From Methylophaga sp. UBA3192 (GTDB taxonomy: Bacteria > Pseudomonadota > Gammaproteobacteria > Nitrosococcales > Methylophagaceae): 64,000 bases of DNA. Made by a program: the position numbers and the translations under genes. The notes beneath the pieces were generated by a model. The model did no database searches and had not been told where the DNA came from. It saw nothing but the letters and a program-made list of their open reading frames with translations. The stretch is from assembly GCA_002363955.1 (NCBI GenBank), contig DEXE01000006.1, positions 379,853-443,852 on the forward strand, given 5' to 3'. Positions 10,801 through 19,523 of this stretch are shown here, piece by piece (the first letter of the stretch is position 1; the number at the start of each line of letters is the position of its first letter).

Positions 10801-11874
10801 ATGGGTATTACCTTGTCGGCTATCAACGCAGATATTAATGGCGATCCCTTATCAGGACTGAAAATGCTGTTACAGGCCGATTCTGCAGAAGGCCAGCTGG
10901 AAGTGGCGGGTGATTTCACCATGACGGATGCAGACTGGCTGTTCAATGCCACCATAAAAGGTGAGCAGCTTGAAGTAATGAATCTGCCTGAAGCCTATGT
11001 CATTGCCTCACCAGACCTGAAGCTAATGGTTTCTCCACAAACGGCGAAATTGAGTGGTGCGGTTAAAATTCCCAATGCAGAACTGGCCCCCATGGATTTT
11101 AATACCACCGTGTCACCCAGTCAGGATGTGGTGATAATCGGTCAAGAGACTGATGAGGAAAAAATGCGATTGGCAACGGACCTGGATATCACTGTTCAGC
11201 TTGGCGATAAAGTCATGATTAAGGCATTAGGCTTTAGTGGACGCCTGGGAGGAGATTTACGCATATACGGTGATGCTGGTCAGCTATTGCTGGGTAATGG
11301 TGAAATAACGGTTAATGAAGGCAGTTACGCCGCCTATGGGCGGGAACTGACCGTTGATAATGGTAAGGTTCGCTTTTCCGGAGCGGCCATAGACAATCCG
11401 GATTTGGATATCAAGGCTATCCGTAAAGGCACTAACTATCAGGCGGGTATTCATATTACCGGTCCTGCAAATAATCCTCAGGCAAACCTGTTTTCCGTGC
11501 CGTCGATGAGCCAGGAAGACATCCTGTCTTATATTGTGCTTGGTCGTCCATTGGGGCAAGCCAGTGCTGCCGACGCAGCATTGCTGGCATCGGCAGCGAC
11601 TAATCTGGGGATATCCAACGGCAATGCTATCAGCGATCAGATTGCCAGTACCTTTGGTCTGGATTCGGTCGAATTTACCGGAGAAAGTCCGGAGAGCGCC
11701 GCCGTGCAAATTGGCAAATATTTGTCTCCGAAACTTTATTTGGGATATGGTATCGGGATTTTTGAACCGGTGAGCACGGTTCAGTTGCGTTATACATTAA
11801 GCAAGATTTGGACTCTGCAGGCTGAATCCGGCACGCAAAGCGGGGTGGATTTGTTGTATATCTACGAAAGATAA
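7825..11874 (+). CDS. tamB: TamB, inner-membrane-anchored AsmA-like bridge protein
   Basis: A very large (1349-residue) periplasm-spanning protein. It has one N-terminal membrane anchor (WIIAIVLLLLIPAGLYWLL), then a long repetitive beta-rich region typical of bridge-like lipid-transfer proteins, and a C-terminal DUF490/TamB domain from about residue 1000 (GLGYGIGIFEPVSTV-type ending, here YLGYGIGIF near the end) that docks on TamA. I use the ATG at 7825, overlapping the tamA TGA; a GTG at 7822 is directly upstream in frame. E. coli TamB is 1259 residues. It converges with dksA across a shared terminator. Confidence 0.95.
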   Translation: MKRALWIIAIVLLLLIPAGLYWLLMTKSGFNTALTFTQKTLPELTINEASGRLYDGVYLKGITYEPEDGDAIHINTIDARWQLWSLLSSRFIINQIHIDRLAIKQAETITQPEEDELFTIPQFSFPLAVHLRSLRVTNAEVIDNQGIVTPLFDRFDTSIRLNYDRLIISSLRLNRNVLAFTLIGNVHLNEPFATNLNYGLRLNDSEWGLISATGTITGDIKQMTLRQQLGEPFASEQTLMVRNILDDLDWRLGLESESLSLTRILNTEMGDVTAINLEAKGTRETARMELDFQLQEFEEVHPPVSASLSLNSTDLKNWRVDLMTAISQNGFAEIHGNIQVAEDPMASGFSIDASWSQLQWPWQQDAELLVAETSGELSLNGNLQDYRLILSSSIAALEQNWAINSYVRGDLQQASINSLEIKSALAELDVSGDVSWDPQLNYQLSGEWQNLQLPASLTGVSVESYTGLFNLKGEKHLFEITLDSDFIIDEIPLILKLQATSPEAGITDIRADTRIADGGAGFSGRINWKENLMVDGKLTLRQVDPAVFANEWPGRISGQAQLSFQDKGQADFEASLQNLHLNGVLRERNFSLNSHLKTVNTDVAIENLQLNLGDSQLSLNGKVEKQLDLTWKLNSPNLQDFHPDLSGSLNGQGRLFGELAKLKLNADLDGSSISWADEMRIGTINADAQIDLTDNQQSKLNVQSTGIKVAEQTIDSVDLSLTGKRDQHQLGLELQSAIISLSGLLQGSLNKDNQWAGRLQSMTIDNDMAGNWQLGEAGDIQLSADKQIMSKHCWLSAEQAQICIQGENALPGAQALVEINQLSMEILKPWIEEYAKLSGFISGRLQLAMENEGEITGTGNLSLNEAILKLESETISQQEPIEFDTVDLRYQLTAEESMVAITIAPDIAGVEPIEARLQTAAVKKVIAAPMDTPLNLQLQTAVEDLASLNLETLAFDELAGKLELHVDMQGTANKPQLTSAISLRDGQIFLVDMGITLSAINADINGDPLSGLKMLLQADSAEGQLEVAGDFTMTDADWLFNATIKGEQLEVMNLPEAYVIASPDLKLMVSPQTAKLSGAVKIPNAELAPMDFNTTVSPSQDVVIIGQETDEEKMRLATDLDITVQLGDKVMIKALGFSGRLGGDLRIYGDAGQLLLGNGEITVNEGSYAAYGRELTVDNGKVRFSGAAIDNPDLDIKAIRKGTNYQAGIHITGPANNPQANLFSVPSMSQEDILSYIVLGRPLGQASAADAALLASAATNLGISNGNAISDQIASTFGLDSVEFTGESPESAAVQIGKYLSPKLYLGYGIGIFEPVSTVQLRYTLSKIWTLQAESGTQSGVDLLYIYER

Positions 11875-11903
11875 AAAAAGCCCTGTGTTGTCACAGGGCT
11901 TTC
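11873..11903. terminator. Terminator shared by tamB and dksA
   Basis: The stem AGCCCTGTG/CACAGGGCT has a TTGT loop. On the reverse strand it is followed by seven T residues, a strong terminator for dksA; on the forward strand only three T follow, so it is weaker for tamB. The A run overlaps the tamB stop codon. Confidence 0.88.
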
Positions 11904-11946
11904 AGGACCTACCTTTTTCAAGTATGAGGTGAGTCTTCAGATAAAA

Positions 11947-12369
11947 TCAGGCACGATTTTTTTCGCGAATTTCATCCAGTGTTTTGCAATCTATACACAG
12001 TGTGGCTGTGGGACGTGCTTCCAAACGGCGGATACCGATATCAACACCACATGATTCACAGTAACCGTAATCACCTTTATCCAAATCAATCAGTGACTCT
12101 TCAATTTTCTTGATCAGTTTACGTTCACGATCACGCGTGCGTAGCTCCAGAGTAAACTCTTCTTCCTGAGTTGCACGGTCATTTGGGTCTGGGAAGTTTG
12201 CTGCTTCGTCCTGCATATGATGCACAGTACGGTCAACTTCTTCCATGAGTTGTGAGCGCCATTTTTCGAGAATGCCCCGAAAATGCTTTACCATATCTTT
12301 GCTCATGTATTCTTCATCACTACCCGGTTGGTACGGGGTGAAACTCACATCATCTTGGTTCGGGTCCAT
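11947..12369 (-). CDS. dksA: RNA polymerase-binding transcription factor DksA
   Basis: DksA enters the RNA polymerase secondary channel and works with ppGpp in the stringent response. The sequence carries the coiled-coil core (ILEKWRSQLMEEVDRTVHHM), the acidic tip DPNDRATQEEE, and a four-cysteine zinc finger (CESC then CIDC) followed by KTLDEIREKN. The open frame extends to 12435, but I place the start at 12369 because GAGG lies nine bases upstream and the 140-residue product resembles known DksA (E. coli 151); the upstream ATGs lack a ribosome-binding site. Confidence 0.93.
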   Translation of the reverse strand: MDPNQDDVSFTPYQPGSDEEYMSKDMVKHFRGILEKWRSQLMEEVDRTVHHMQDEAANFPDPNDRATQEEEFTLELRTRDRERKLIKKIEESLIDLDKGDYGYCESCGVDIGIRRLEARPTATLCIDCKTLDEIREKNRA

Positions 12370-12412
12370 GTTGGCAAACCTCATACTTTCTAAAAACAAG
12401 GGCGCATCTATA

Positions 12413-12426
12413 CCAGAAGCTTCTGG
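12413..12426. repeat. 14-bp perfect palindrome in the dksA leader
   Basis: CCAGAAGCTTCTGG is a perfect palindrome lying 44 bases upstream of the preferred dksA start and 53 bases upstream of the divergent HAD gene. It could be an operator for either gene. I do not recognise a known binding-site consensus. Confidence 0.5.
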
Positions 12427-12478
12427 CATGTGCAAAATAATCGAGTTATTTTAACGCATTTTTTACATTAAGAGACAG

Positions 12479-13246
12479 ATGAAACATTTAAAAGCCGTTA
12501 TATTTGACGTGGATGGGACCTTGGCCGAAACCGAGCGTCATGGGCACCGAATTGCCTTCAATCGCGCATTTGCCGATGCGGGTCTGGACTGGCATTGGGA
12601 TGAGCATTTGTATGGTCAATTACTGGCCGTTACCGGAGGCAAAGAGCGTATTCAATATTACCTGGAAAATTTCCATTTGCAGTGCGGATATGCTGGTGAA
12701 CACAGTGAAATGATTGCCAAATTGCATACAGAGAAAACCCGACACTATGTGCAATTATTGGAGAGTCAGTCGATTCAGTTACGGCCGGGTGTTAAAAGAT
12801 TGCTGGAAGAATTAAGAATGGCAGATATCAGACTGGCCATTGCAACAACGACAACTCCTGAGAATGTGACAGCATTGATTTCAGCGACATTGGGGGAAGA
12901 TGCCTTGAATTGGTTTGACTGTATCGCGGCGGGAGATATTGTGCCAGCCAAAAAGCCTGCTCCTGATATTTATCATTATTGTATGCAACAGTTGCAGCTT
13001 ATGGCTGATCAATGCCTGGCGATTGAAGATTCGGCAAACGGTTTGTTATCAGCCCGGTCTGCCGGTTTAACCACACTGGTTACCATGAACGCCTATACTG
13101 CCAATGAAGATTTCAGCGATGCTGTTTGCGTCGTTGATCAACTCGGCGAACCCAACGCTCCCTGTTCAGTTTTAGCGGGGTTACCTATCGATAATGATTA
13201 CATAAGCGCCCAGTCAATTCTGGAGTTACATGCCCAAGCCAATTAA
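12479..13246 (+). CDS. HAD-superfamily hydrolase, CbbY-like
   Basis: A 255-residue haloacid dehalogenase-type phosphatase. Motif I is FDVDGT with nucleophile Asp10 and acid/base Asp12, motif II lies in IATTTTPENV, motif III is the lysine of AKKPAPDIY, and motif IV is IEDSANG. The alpha-helical cap inserted after motif I and the AKKPAPDIY segment resemble CbbY/phosphoglycolate phosphatase relatives. The substrate is probably a small sugar phosphate; xylulose bisphosphate is known for CbbY, but no Calvin-cycle genes are seen here. Its end overlaps the aminotransferase start by 17 bases, indicating co-expression. Confidence 0.85.
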   Translation: MKHLKAVIFDVDGTLAETERHGHRIAFNRAFADAGLDWHWDEHLYGQLLAVTGGKERIQYYLENFHLQCGYAGEHSEMIAKLHTEKTRHYVQLLESQSIQLRPGVKRLLEELRMADIRLAIATTTTPENVTALISATLGEDALNWFDCIAAGDIVPAKKPAPDIYHYCMQQLQLMADQCLAIEDSANGLLSARSAGLTTLVTMNAYTANEDFSDAVCVVDQLGEPNAPCSVLAGLPIDNDYISAQSILELHAQAN

Positions 13247-14417
13247 CATCACACAACGTGCACAGGATATTAAACCGTTTCAGGTAATGGATATTCTGTC
13301 GCAGGGGAAAGTTCTGCAGGCGCAGGGCAGGGATATTATTCACCTGGAAATTGGTGAGCCGGACTTTCTGACGCCTCAGCCAATTATTGATGCAGCGATG
13401 GCTTCCTTAAAAAAAGGCGACACGTTCTACACGCCGTCGCTTGGGTTGATGGCGTTACGGGAAAAAATTGCAAACTGGTATCAACAACAATACGGGCTCA
13501 CCATTTCACCCCGCCGCATTGTTATTACTCCTGGAGCATCCGGTGCATTACTGTTGGTGATGGGCGCTTTGTTAGAAACCGGTAAACATTTACTGATGAC
13601 CGATCCGGGATATCCCTGTAATCGCCATTTTGCCCGGTTCGTCGAAGCCTCAGCCGTTTCGGTTCCAGTCGGTGCAGATACCGCTTATCAATTGTCCTCA
13701 GAGCATATTGAAAAATACTGGAATCAGGACACGCAAATGGCCCTGGTTGCTACACCATCTAACCCAACCGGCACCATTATTGATAAAGACAGCTTAAAAG
13801 CCCTTGCAAAGGCTGTAAAAGCCAAACGGGGAGTATTAGTCGTCGATGAGATTTACCATGGATTAAATTACGATAACGTGCATTTACCCTCCATTTTGGA
13901 AGTAGATGACGAAGCGATCGTGATCAACAGTTTTTCCAAATTCTTTGGTATGACCGGTTGGCGATTAGGCTGGTTAGTGGTGCCGGAAAGTCTCGAGCCG
14001 GTTATGGATCGTCTGGCTCAGAATCTGTTTCTGGCTGCACCGACTACGGCACAATATGCTGCGCTGGCCGCATTTGACCGAGAAACTCAGGATATCCTGG
14101 AACAACGTCGTCAGGCATTTGAAAAACGTCGGGATGTATTGCTGCCAGCTCTGCAAACATTAGGTTTTTCGATACCGGTCAAACCCCAGGGTGCGTTTTA
14201 TTTATATGCGGATTGTCGTAAATTTTTAAACGACACCATCCCTGATGGTATGGCATTGTCTAACTATCTACTGAGCGAAGCAGGAGTAGCCATTACGCCG
14301 GGTAATGATTTTGGGAGCCATCTCGCTGATCAGCATGTGCGATTTGCCTACACAACAGATGAGTCACGGTTAATACAGGCTGTTGAGCGGATTTATAACG
14401 CTTTACGTAAGTTTTAG
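13230..14417 (+). CDS. PLP-dependent class I/II aminotransferase
   Basis: A 395-residue fold-type I aminotransferase. The PLP Schiff-base lysine is Lys237 in SFSKFFGMTGWRLGW, with Asn178 in SNPTGT, Asp206 in VVDEIYH and the substrate carboxylate-binding arginine near 375 (HVRFAYTTD). It resembles the aspartate/aromatic aminotransferase subgroup that uses 2-oxoglutarate, but substrate specificity cannot be read from the sequence. It is the second gene of a HAD-aminotransferase-methyltransferase run on the forward strand. Confidence 0.88.
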   Translation: MPKPINITQRAQDIKPFQVMDILSQGKVLQAQGRDIIHLEIGEPDFLTPQPIIDAAMASLKKGDTFYTPSLGLMALREKIANWYQQQYGLTISPRRIVITPGASGALLLVMGALLETGKHLLMTDPGYPCNRHFARFVEASAVSVPVGADTAYQLSSEHIEKYWNQDTQMALVATPSNPTGTIIDKDSLKALAKAVKAKRGVLVVDEIYHGLNYDNVHLPSILEVDDEAIVINSFSKFFGMTGWRLGWLVVPESLEPVMDRLAQNLFLAAPTTAQYAALAAFDRETQDILEQRRQAFEKRRDVLLPALQTLGFSIPVKPQGAFYLYADCRKFLNDTIPDGMALSNYLLSEAGVAITPGNDFGSHLADQHVRFAYTTDESRLIQAVERIYNALRKF

Positions 14418-14432
14418 AGCATTACTCCAACG

Positions 14433-15047
14433 ATGAAACCAACACAAGTTGCCGATAGTTATAATCAAATTGCTGACGTTTGGAACAGTGACAACTTCAA
14501 CCGTGACAATGGCATCAACCAACATGAACGGGCAATTGCATTTGTAAAACACAGATCAAATGCTTTGGATATTGGCTGTGGAGCCAGTGGACGAATTATC
14601 GATTTGTTAATTCGTCATGGGTTTGCAGTTGAAGGGCTGGATATCTCAGAAAAAATGCTTGGATTTGCTCGTCAGAGACACCCAAAGCACACCTTTTACC
14701 ATGCCGATATCAGCAAATGGAAAATTCCCAGGCAATACAGTTTTATATCAGCCTGGGACAGCATCTGGCATTTGCCATTAAATCAGCAGCAACCTGTTAT
14801 GACCAGGTTAATCGATGCCCTGACACCTGGTGGTGTATTGATTTTTACCACTGGTGCTATGGATAAGGCATCTGAAAAAACCGATTCGGCCATGGGGCCG
14901 CCAATGTATTACAGTGTTTTGGGAATTCCTGAGACTCTCAGGGTCATTGATGAAGCGGGTGCGGTCTGTCGGCATCTGGAATATGATCAATATCCGGAGT
15001 TACACCTTTATCTGATTGTACAAAAACCAGATGAAGCACTGGACTGA
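14433..15047 (+). CDS. Class I SAM-dependent methyltransferase
   Basis: A 204-residue Rossmann-fold methyltransferase. SAM-binding motif I is ALDIGCGASGRI, the acidic residue of motif II is in GLDISEKML, and LTPGGVLIFTTGA is the post-motif III strand. The acceptor molecule is unknown. It starts 15 bases after the aminotransferase stop without an obvious ribosome-binding site, so it is probably the last gene of that operon. It ends just before a strong hairpin and converges with a CBS-domain gene. Confidence 0.82.
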   Translation: MKPTQVADSYNQIADVWNSDNFNRDNGINQHERAIAFVKHRSNALDIGCGASGRIIDLLIRHGFAVEGLDISEKMLGFARQRHPKHTFYHADISKWKIPRQYSFISAWDSIWHLPLNQQQPVMTRLIDALTPGGVLIFTTGAMDKASEKTDSAMGPPMYYSVLGIPETLRVIDEAGAVCRHLEYDQYPELHLYLIVQKPDEALD

Positions 15048-15055
15048 TTATCCAT

Positions 15056-15093
15056 GGTTCGACTCAAAGCCTGTTTATACTCTGAGTCGAACC
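15056..15093. repeat. Strong hairpin between convergent genes
   Basis: GGTTCGACTCA and TGAGTCGAACC form a perfect 11-bp stem with a 16-base loop. It is located between the methyltransferase stop and the CBS gene stop, where a bidirectional terminator is expected, but neither side has a T run. It may be an atypical terminator or a 3'-end stabilising structure. Confidence 0.6.
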
Positions 15094-15124
15094 AAAAGAC
15101 TGATGTTTATCTTTTCCGTAAAAA

Positions 15125-15550
15125 TTAATGGTAATGTCGGGCAGCGTTAATCACTTTTTTTGCCATGGCTTCATCTTTGCAACGATCAGCAATGTCACCT
15201 AACGTTACAATGCCCACCAGTTCTTCGTTTTTAGCATTATTTAAAACTAAAAAACGTTGAACCTGTTGATCAGCCATATTCTGAACGACTTCCTCAATCG
15301 GTTTATCTTCATAGGTATACAAAACCCGTTCAGTAGCAATGTTTCGGGCTTTCTGATGAGGATCTTTCGCCTCAGCAACTACTCTGAGCGCGATGTCACG
15401 ATCGGTTATTACGCCAATGATTCGGTTCTCTTTACTCAATGGCACAAAACCCAAATTTTTATCGCGCATAATTTGAGAAACTTCCTGAATGCTGACGTCG
15501 GCATCAAGATAAAAAGGTTGTTTCGTCATCACATCTTTCACTCGCAACAT
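15125..15550 (-). CDS. Tandem CBS-domain protein
   Basis: A 141-residue protein made almost entirely of a CBS pair (first: VKDVMTKQPFYLDADVSIQEV...GVITDRDIA; second: VLYTYEDKPIEEVVQNM...GIVTLGDIA). Stand-alone CBS pairs usually bind adenosine nucleotides and act as energy or ionic-strength sensors; the partner here is unknown. The start has a clear AAGGAG ribosome-binding site eight bases upstream. It lies 151 bases downstream of opgH on the same strand but with its own ribosome-binding site, and is probably a separate unit. Confidence 0.88.
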   Translation of the reverse strand: MLRVKDVMTKQPFYLDADVSIQEVSQIMRDKNLGFVPLSKENRIIGVITDRDIALRVVAEAKDPHQKARNIATERVLYTYEDKPIEEVVQNMADQQVQRFLVLNNAKNEELVGIVTLGDIADRCKDEAMAKKVINAARHYH

Positions 15551-15701
15551 AGAATTTCTCCTTAGATTGTCTCATTTGAGATGAGGGTCAGCCCAAAACA
15601 CAGGCTCACATAAAATACATGGAGCAGCAGAGAGGAAATTCAACCCAATTGAGAAGTTGATTCAGCCAGCAGTATTTTGCTGTTTGAGTACTTAATTAAA
15701 A

Positions 15702-17858
15702 CTAAATCACCTTCTTTGTTAAGTTGCTTTCCAGACTTTTGAGTTGCTGTAAACAATCACGTTGACTCAAAAAGGCCAGTTCCTCTTGATTCTCAAGCCA
15801 GGACTCAAGCTGCTGCATAGTTTCAGCATGACGTACTTTCCACTCTGCCAATATCCGAGGTGCATGGAACACTGGAGGTTGCCCAGCATTTTCCGGTAGT
15901 TGGGCAATATGCCACTTACACAACTGTGGATCATTGATCAGTCTGATGAATGCATGTTGTTTGGGTTGTTCGGGGAGCGCTGACAATTGTTGATCCAAAG
16001 CCACCAGAATGGGGGATGGTCTTTTTTCTTCCGGGCAACGAAGCAGACCAGACCATTTAATCAGTTTACTGCGTCTTGAACCACCACTTATCCAGGATAA
16101 GGGAATAGACAACATCAATCCACCGGTAATCGGCAGTAACCAGTAAAACAGTTCAATGCTCAACAACAAAGCAATAACGGCGAGAATGATGCCGAACAAT
16201 GTATGTCCCGCATGAGCTCTGGCCACAGATGACCAACTCAACGCGCCATCATCTCGTGACTGTGGCATCCAGCCACTGTCCTTACCGCGAAAAATTCCAA
16301 CGACCACACCAAACTGATGCACCATTAATATTGGCGCATACAAAGCAGACATGAGTATTTCCAGAATAACGCTAAACGTCAGCAGAATCGGGCCGCCAAA
16401 CTTCATGCAACGTGGAATATTTATCAGTGCTGCAAACCAGCCGAATACTTTTGGTGCAATAACGATAGCCATTGAGACGATAAACAGCATTAGCGCGCGT
16501 TCAGAATCGAATACGGGCCAGGTGGGAAAGAGTGAAGGATTAGCAAAATATTCCGGACGGACGTATCTGGCCTGAACAGCAATGGCTAGGCCGACAACGA
16601 TGAGAGACAGCCAGAAAACCGCACTTAAATAGGACATCAGTCCGGAAAATATATGTAAACGGGTGGGTAATACAAACCCCTGAGCAAACATAAATGGCGT
16701 GTGTTGCAGATTGCCCTGACACCACCGGCGATCCCGAATCATGATATTAATCAGTGAAGGGGGAGACTCTTCATAAGTAGACTGGATATCCGTATCAAAT
16801 CGAACTCCCCAGCCAGCACGACGCAATAATGCGGCTTCAATAAAATCATGACTCAATACATGACCACCAAAAGGTGGTTTACCCGGCAAGAGAGGTAAAT
16901 GTGATGACTCGGCAAATGCACGAGTACGGATAATGGCATTATGCCCCCAAAAATTAGACGAAAGGCCATGCCAGGCGGATAAGCCTTCGGCATAAATTGG
17001 GCCAAAACAATGATTGGCAAACTGCTGTAGTCGGCCATAGAGCGTATTGGCACGCACAATGGTCGGTAAGGTTTGTATTAATCCCACACTGGGTGATGCC
17101 GCCAACCGCCTGGATAGCGTCAGCATACTTTCTGCACTCATCACGCTGTCCGCATCCAGCACGATCATAGCGTCATAGGCACCGCCCCAGCGTTGTACCC
17201 AATCTCCGATATTGCCTGCTTTACGCTCGGTATTCTGCTGACGTCGGCGGTAATAAACCGGACAGCCTGATTCATCCTTGTTTAAGAGATCAAAAAATGC
17301 CTGCTCTTCAGCAATCCAGGCATCTGCCTTGTTGGTATCACTGAGCAGAAAAAATGCATATTTTCCCGGTGCCTTTTCCAGTAAGTCATCACGCATCACC
17401 TTGAGTGCTGCCTTGATACGAATAGGATCTTCATTATAGATGGGCAGCAATATGGCGGTAGTAAAGTCGGGTTCCCGTTCGGGTTGTTTAATCAGTCTTG
17501 GCTTGAGATGTAATAAGAAGCCGAGCAATGCCTGGGCGAAAGCAAACGAGACCCAAAGGAAATTGATGCTGAACAGGATTAAAAACAGCCACTGCAGATT
17601 AGTGACGACATTGGTTGTGCTTAACACACCATAGATTTCAGAAACACCATAATATGACAAACCCAACATCACCCCAAGCACAAATAACCGGGAAATGAGT
17701 GTGCGCAAGATGTAGAAAAATGTCCGCTGGCCAGGGCGCATTGGGAGTCCCTGTTCGTAGACACCATGGCGCGGCATTGCCAATGGCGATTCGGGGGGCA
17801 GAGCAGGTTCGTAATGAATGCGCTTTTCTGTATTGTTAATCCGTAAATCCAGGGTCAT
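15702..17858 (-). CDS. opgH: Glucans biosynthesis glucosyltransferase OpgH/MdoH
   Basis: Inner-membrane GT2 glucosyltransferase that makes the linear beta-1,2-glucan backbone of osmoregulated periplasmic glucans from UDP-glucose. The 718-residue protein has two N-terminal membrane segments (about 48-75 and 88-112), a cytoplasmic GT-A domain with DAD at 235-237, the GGHVLSHDF acceptor motif, RDRRWCQGN at 375-383, and several C-terminal membrane helices from about 405. It is shorter than E. coli OpgH (847), mainly at the N-terminus. The start overlaps the opgG stop by four bases (ATGA). Confidence 0.95.
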   Translation of the reverse strand: MTLDLRINNTEKRIHYEPALPPESPLAMPRHGVYEQGLPMRPGQRTFFYILRTLISRLFVLGVMLGLSYYGVSEIYGVLSTTNVVTNLQWLFLILFSINFLWVSFAFAQALLGFLLHLKPRLIKQPEREPDFTTAILLPIYNEDPIRIKAALKVMRDDLLEKAPGKYAFFLLSDTNKADAWIAEEQAFFDLLNKDESGCPVYYRRRQQNTERKAGNIGDWVQRWGGAYDAMIVLDADSVMSAESMLTLSRRLAASPSVGLIQTLPTIVRANTLYGRLQQFANHCFGPIYAEGLSAWHGLSSNFWGHNAIIRTRAFAESSHLPLLPGKPPFGGHVLSHDFIEAALLRRAGWGVRFDTDIQSTYEESPPSLINIMIRDRRWCQGNLQHTPFMFAQGFVLPTRLHIFSGLMSYLSAVFWLSLIVVGLAIAVQARYVRPEYFANPSLFPTWPVFDSERALMLFIVSMAIVIAPKVFGWFAALINIPRCMKFGGPILLTFSVILEILMSALYAPILMVHQFGVVVGIFRGKDSGWMPQSRDDGALSWSSVARAHAGHTLFGIILAVIALLLSIELFYWLLPITGGLMLSIPLSWISGGSRRSKLIKWSGLLRCPEEKRPSPILVALDQQLSALPEQPKQHAFIRLINDPQLCKWHIAQLPENAGQPPVFHAPRILAEWKVRHAETMQQLESWLENQEELAFLSQRDCLQQLKSLESNLTKKVI

Positions 17859-19438
17859 AGAGAATTGTTCCAGTCCCTGCTAATCCATCTGTAAAGCCAT
17901 GTGGGAGCAGCATTTACATCATCCTTGTTTAACTGAACCCGTAACTCCGCCACATCAGCATCTTCAGCATCAAACGTGATAAATACCCTTGCACCATTGA
18001 TATGCGGATTTGCCTCAATACGACTTTCCATAATCTTGCCCTGGCTGATGCTGGCGATAACCTCAATTTGATCCAGATCTTCGCTGCTGATATTACTGTA
18101 ATCGATCAATACTTCCTTATTACCATCAAACAGTTTCAGGCCACTGGCACTGCCGACGATGCGAGTTTCATTCATATCAGCCGGCACATCATCGGGCGAT
18201 ATTAACGTGTAGGAAAATTTAAAAGGTTCACCTTTTTTAAGACCATCCGCGGGTTTCCAATAAGCAACAATATTGTCATTTTCTTCAGAAGCCGATGGGA
18301 TTTCAACCAGTTCTACCTGACCTTTACCCCAGTCACCTGCCGGTTTAACCCAGGCGGAGGGACGCTGATGATATTTAGCTTCCAAATCCTGATAATAATT
18401 GAAGTCGCGGTGTCGTTGGATTAAACCGAAACCTTTCGGGTTTTCATCGATAAAAGCACTGACTTGCAAAGTTTGTGGATTAATCAGGGGGCGCCAAAGC
18501 CGCTCACCCTGACCATTTAGCATTTGCAGTCCTTCGGAATCGTGTACTGCAGGACGATAATCAAGCTGATCGGGGCGATCCATACCACCATGCATAAACA
18601 TGGAAGTTAACGGTGCAAGTCCGGCATGTTTGATATCTGCTCGCGGAAATAATATAGCGTCGACATCAACCCTGCTGGGGGCGCCTGGATGAATGCCAAA
18701 ACGATAGGCTCCTGTGATGCTTTTACTGTCAAGTAATGCATGTACCACAATGGCGTTCTGTTTTGATGAAGGTCGTTCAATCCAGAACTTTTTAAATAGT
18801 GGAAACTCTTCACCTGTGGGTTGTGCTACATCAATGGCAAGTCCGCGAGCTGAAATACCATACAGCTGTCCTTGCGATACGATTCTGAAATAACTTGCCC
18901 CTTGGAAAACGATAAATTCATCGTGATGATCCTCGCTGTTCAGGGGATAGTGCAAACGCAGGCCAGCATACTTACCGACTTCAGCTATTTTTTTGCCAAT
19001 ATCGTCATTCGGCACGCTGAAAGAGTTTTCAGAAAGTTCAACTGGAAAAGACTCGCCATTTTCTACCACATCAATATCAATCAAATCCTGATAGAGAAAT
19101 CCCGGTGCAAATAACTGCACTGAAAACCTGGTGGGGGTGCCGCCCCAAATGGCCGCATTTTGCTGAAAATTTATTTGCCGATAGGTAGAGTAGTCAAGAT
19201 TTTTCAATTCTTCAGGGGCTGATGCTGGTTTTTTAAACGGCTGTTCAGCAAGTTGACGAGCATTTTCAATCACTGTATCCCGCGAAAAAGGTTTGCTTTC
19301 GAGTTCATTTTCGACAGCCGTTTCAGCATGGCTTGTTTGGAAAAACAACAGTATAAAAATGGCAATGAATAACCCGTAAAAGATCTTTATAGTGAATGAA
19401 TAGTCGATTTTTGGATGAAGAGATAGATTACTCAACAT
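17855..19438 (-). CDS. opgG: Periplasmic glucan biosynthesis protein OpgG/MdoG
   Basis: Periplasmic protein of the OpgG/OpgD family (527 residues), needed to branch or release the glucan made by OpgH. It has a long basic N-terminus and signal peptide ending at about residue 38 (FFQTSHA-ET), followed by the MdoG domain (FSRDTVIENARQLAEQPF; FWIERP; GMDRPDQLDYRPAVHDSEGL; WRPLINP) and an Ig-like C-terminal domain. An AAGGA ribosome-binding site and a perfect TATAAT -10 hexamer (19461-19466, reverse strand) lie upstream. It forms an operon with opgH by a 4-base overlap. OpgD is the alternative name, but the opgGH pairing favours OpgG. Confidence 0.93.
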   Translation of the reverse strand: MLSNLSLHPKIDYSFTIKIFYGLFIAIFILLFFQTSHAETAVENELESKPFSRDTVIENARQLAEQPFKKPASAPEELKNLDYSTYRQINFQQNAAIWGGTPTRFSVQLFAPGFLYQDLIDIDVVENGESFPVELSENSFSVPNDDIGKKIAEVGKYAGLRLHYPLNSEDHHDEFIVFQGASYFRIVSQGQLYGISARGLAIDVAQPTGEEFPLFKKFWIERPSSKQNAIVVHALLDSKSITGAYRFGIHPGAPSRVDVDAILFPRADIKHAGLAPLTSMFMHGGMDRPDQLDYRPAVHDSEGLQMLNGQGERLWRPLINPQTLQVSAFIDENPKGFGLIQRHRDFNYYQDLEAKYHQRPSAWVKPAGDWGKGQVELVEIPSASEENDNIVAYWKPADGLKKGEPFKFSYTLISPDDVPADMNETRIVGSASGLKLFDGNKEVLIDYSNISSEDLDQIEVIASISQGKIMESRIEANPHINGARVFITFDAEDADVAELRVQLNKDDVNAAPTWLYRWISRDWNNSL

Positions 19439-19523
19439 GCGGCTAAATCCTTATTGCGGAATTATATGGGGATAAAAATAGGGAAGACTCTGTCGAACCA
19501 AACTGGATTCAACGATAGTTACT

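Noticed and set aside
10494..10955. 153-codon reverse-strand open frame inside tamB
   Set aside because: Antisense shadow of tamB; low-complexity Ser/Ala-rich translation with no domain.
11284..11709. 141-codon reverse-strand open frame inside tamB
   Set aside because: Antisense to the conserved TamB C-terminal domain; no independent support.
15056..15093. Possible tRNA fragment because GGTTCGACTC looks like a T-arm
   Set aside because: The rest is an inverted repeat, with no acceptor, D or anticodon arm and no CCA end.
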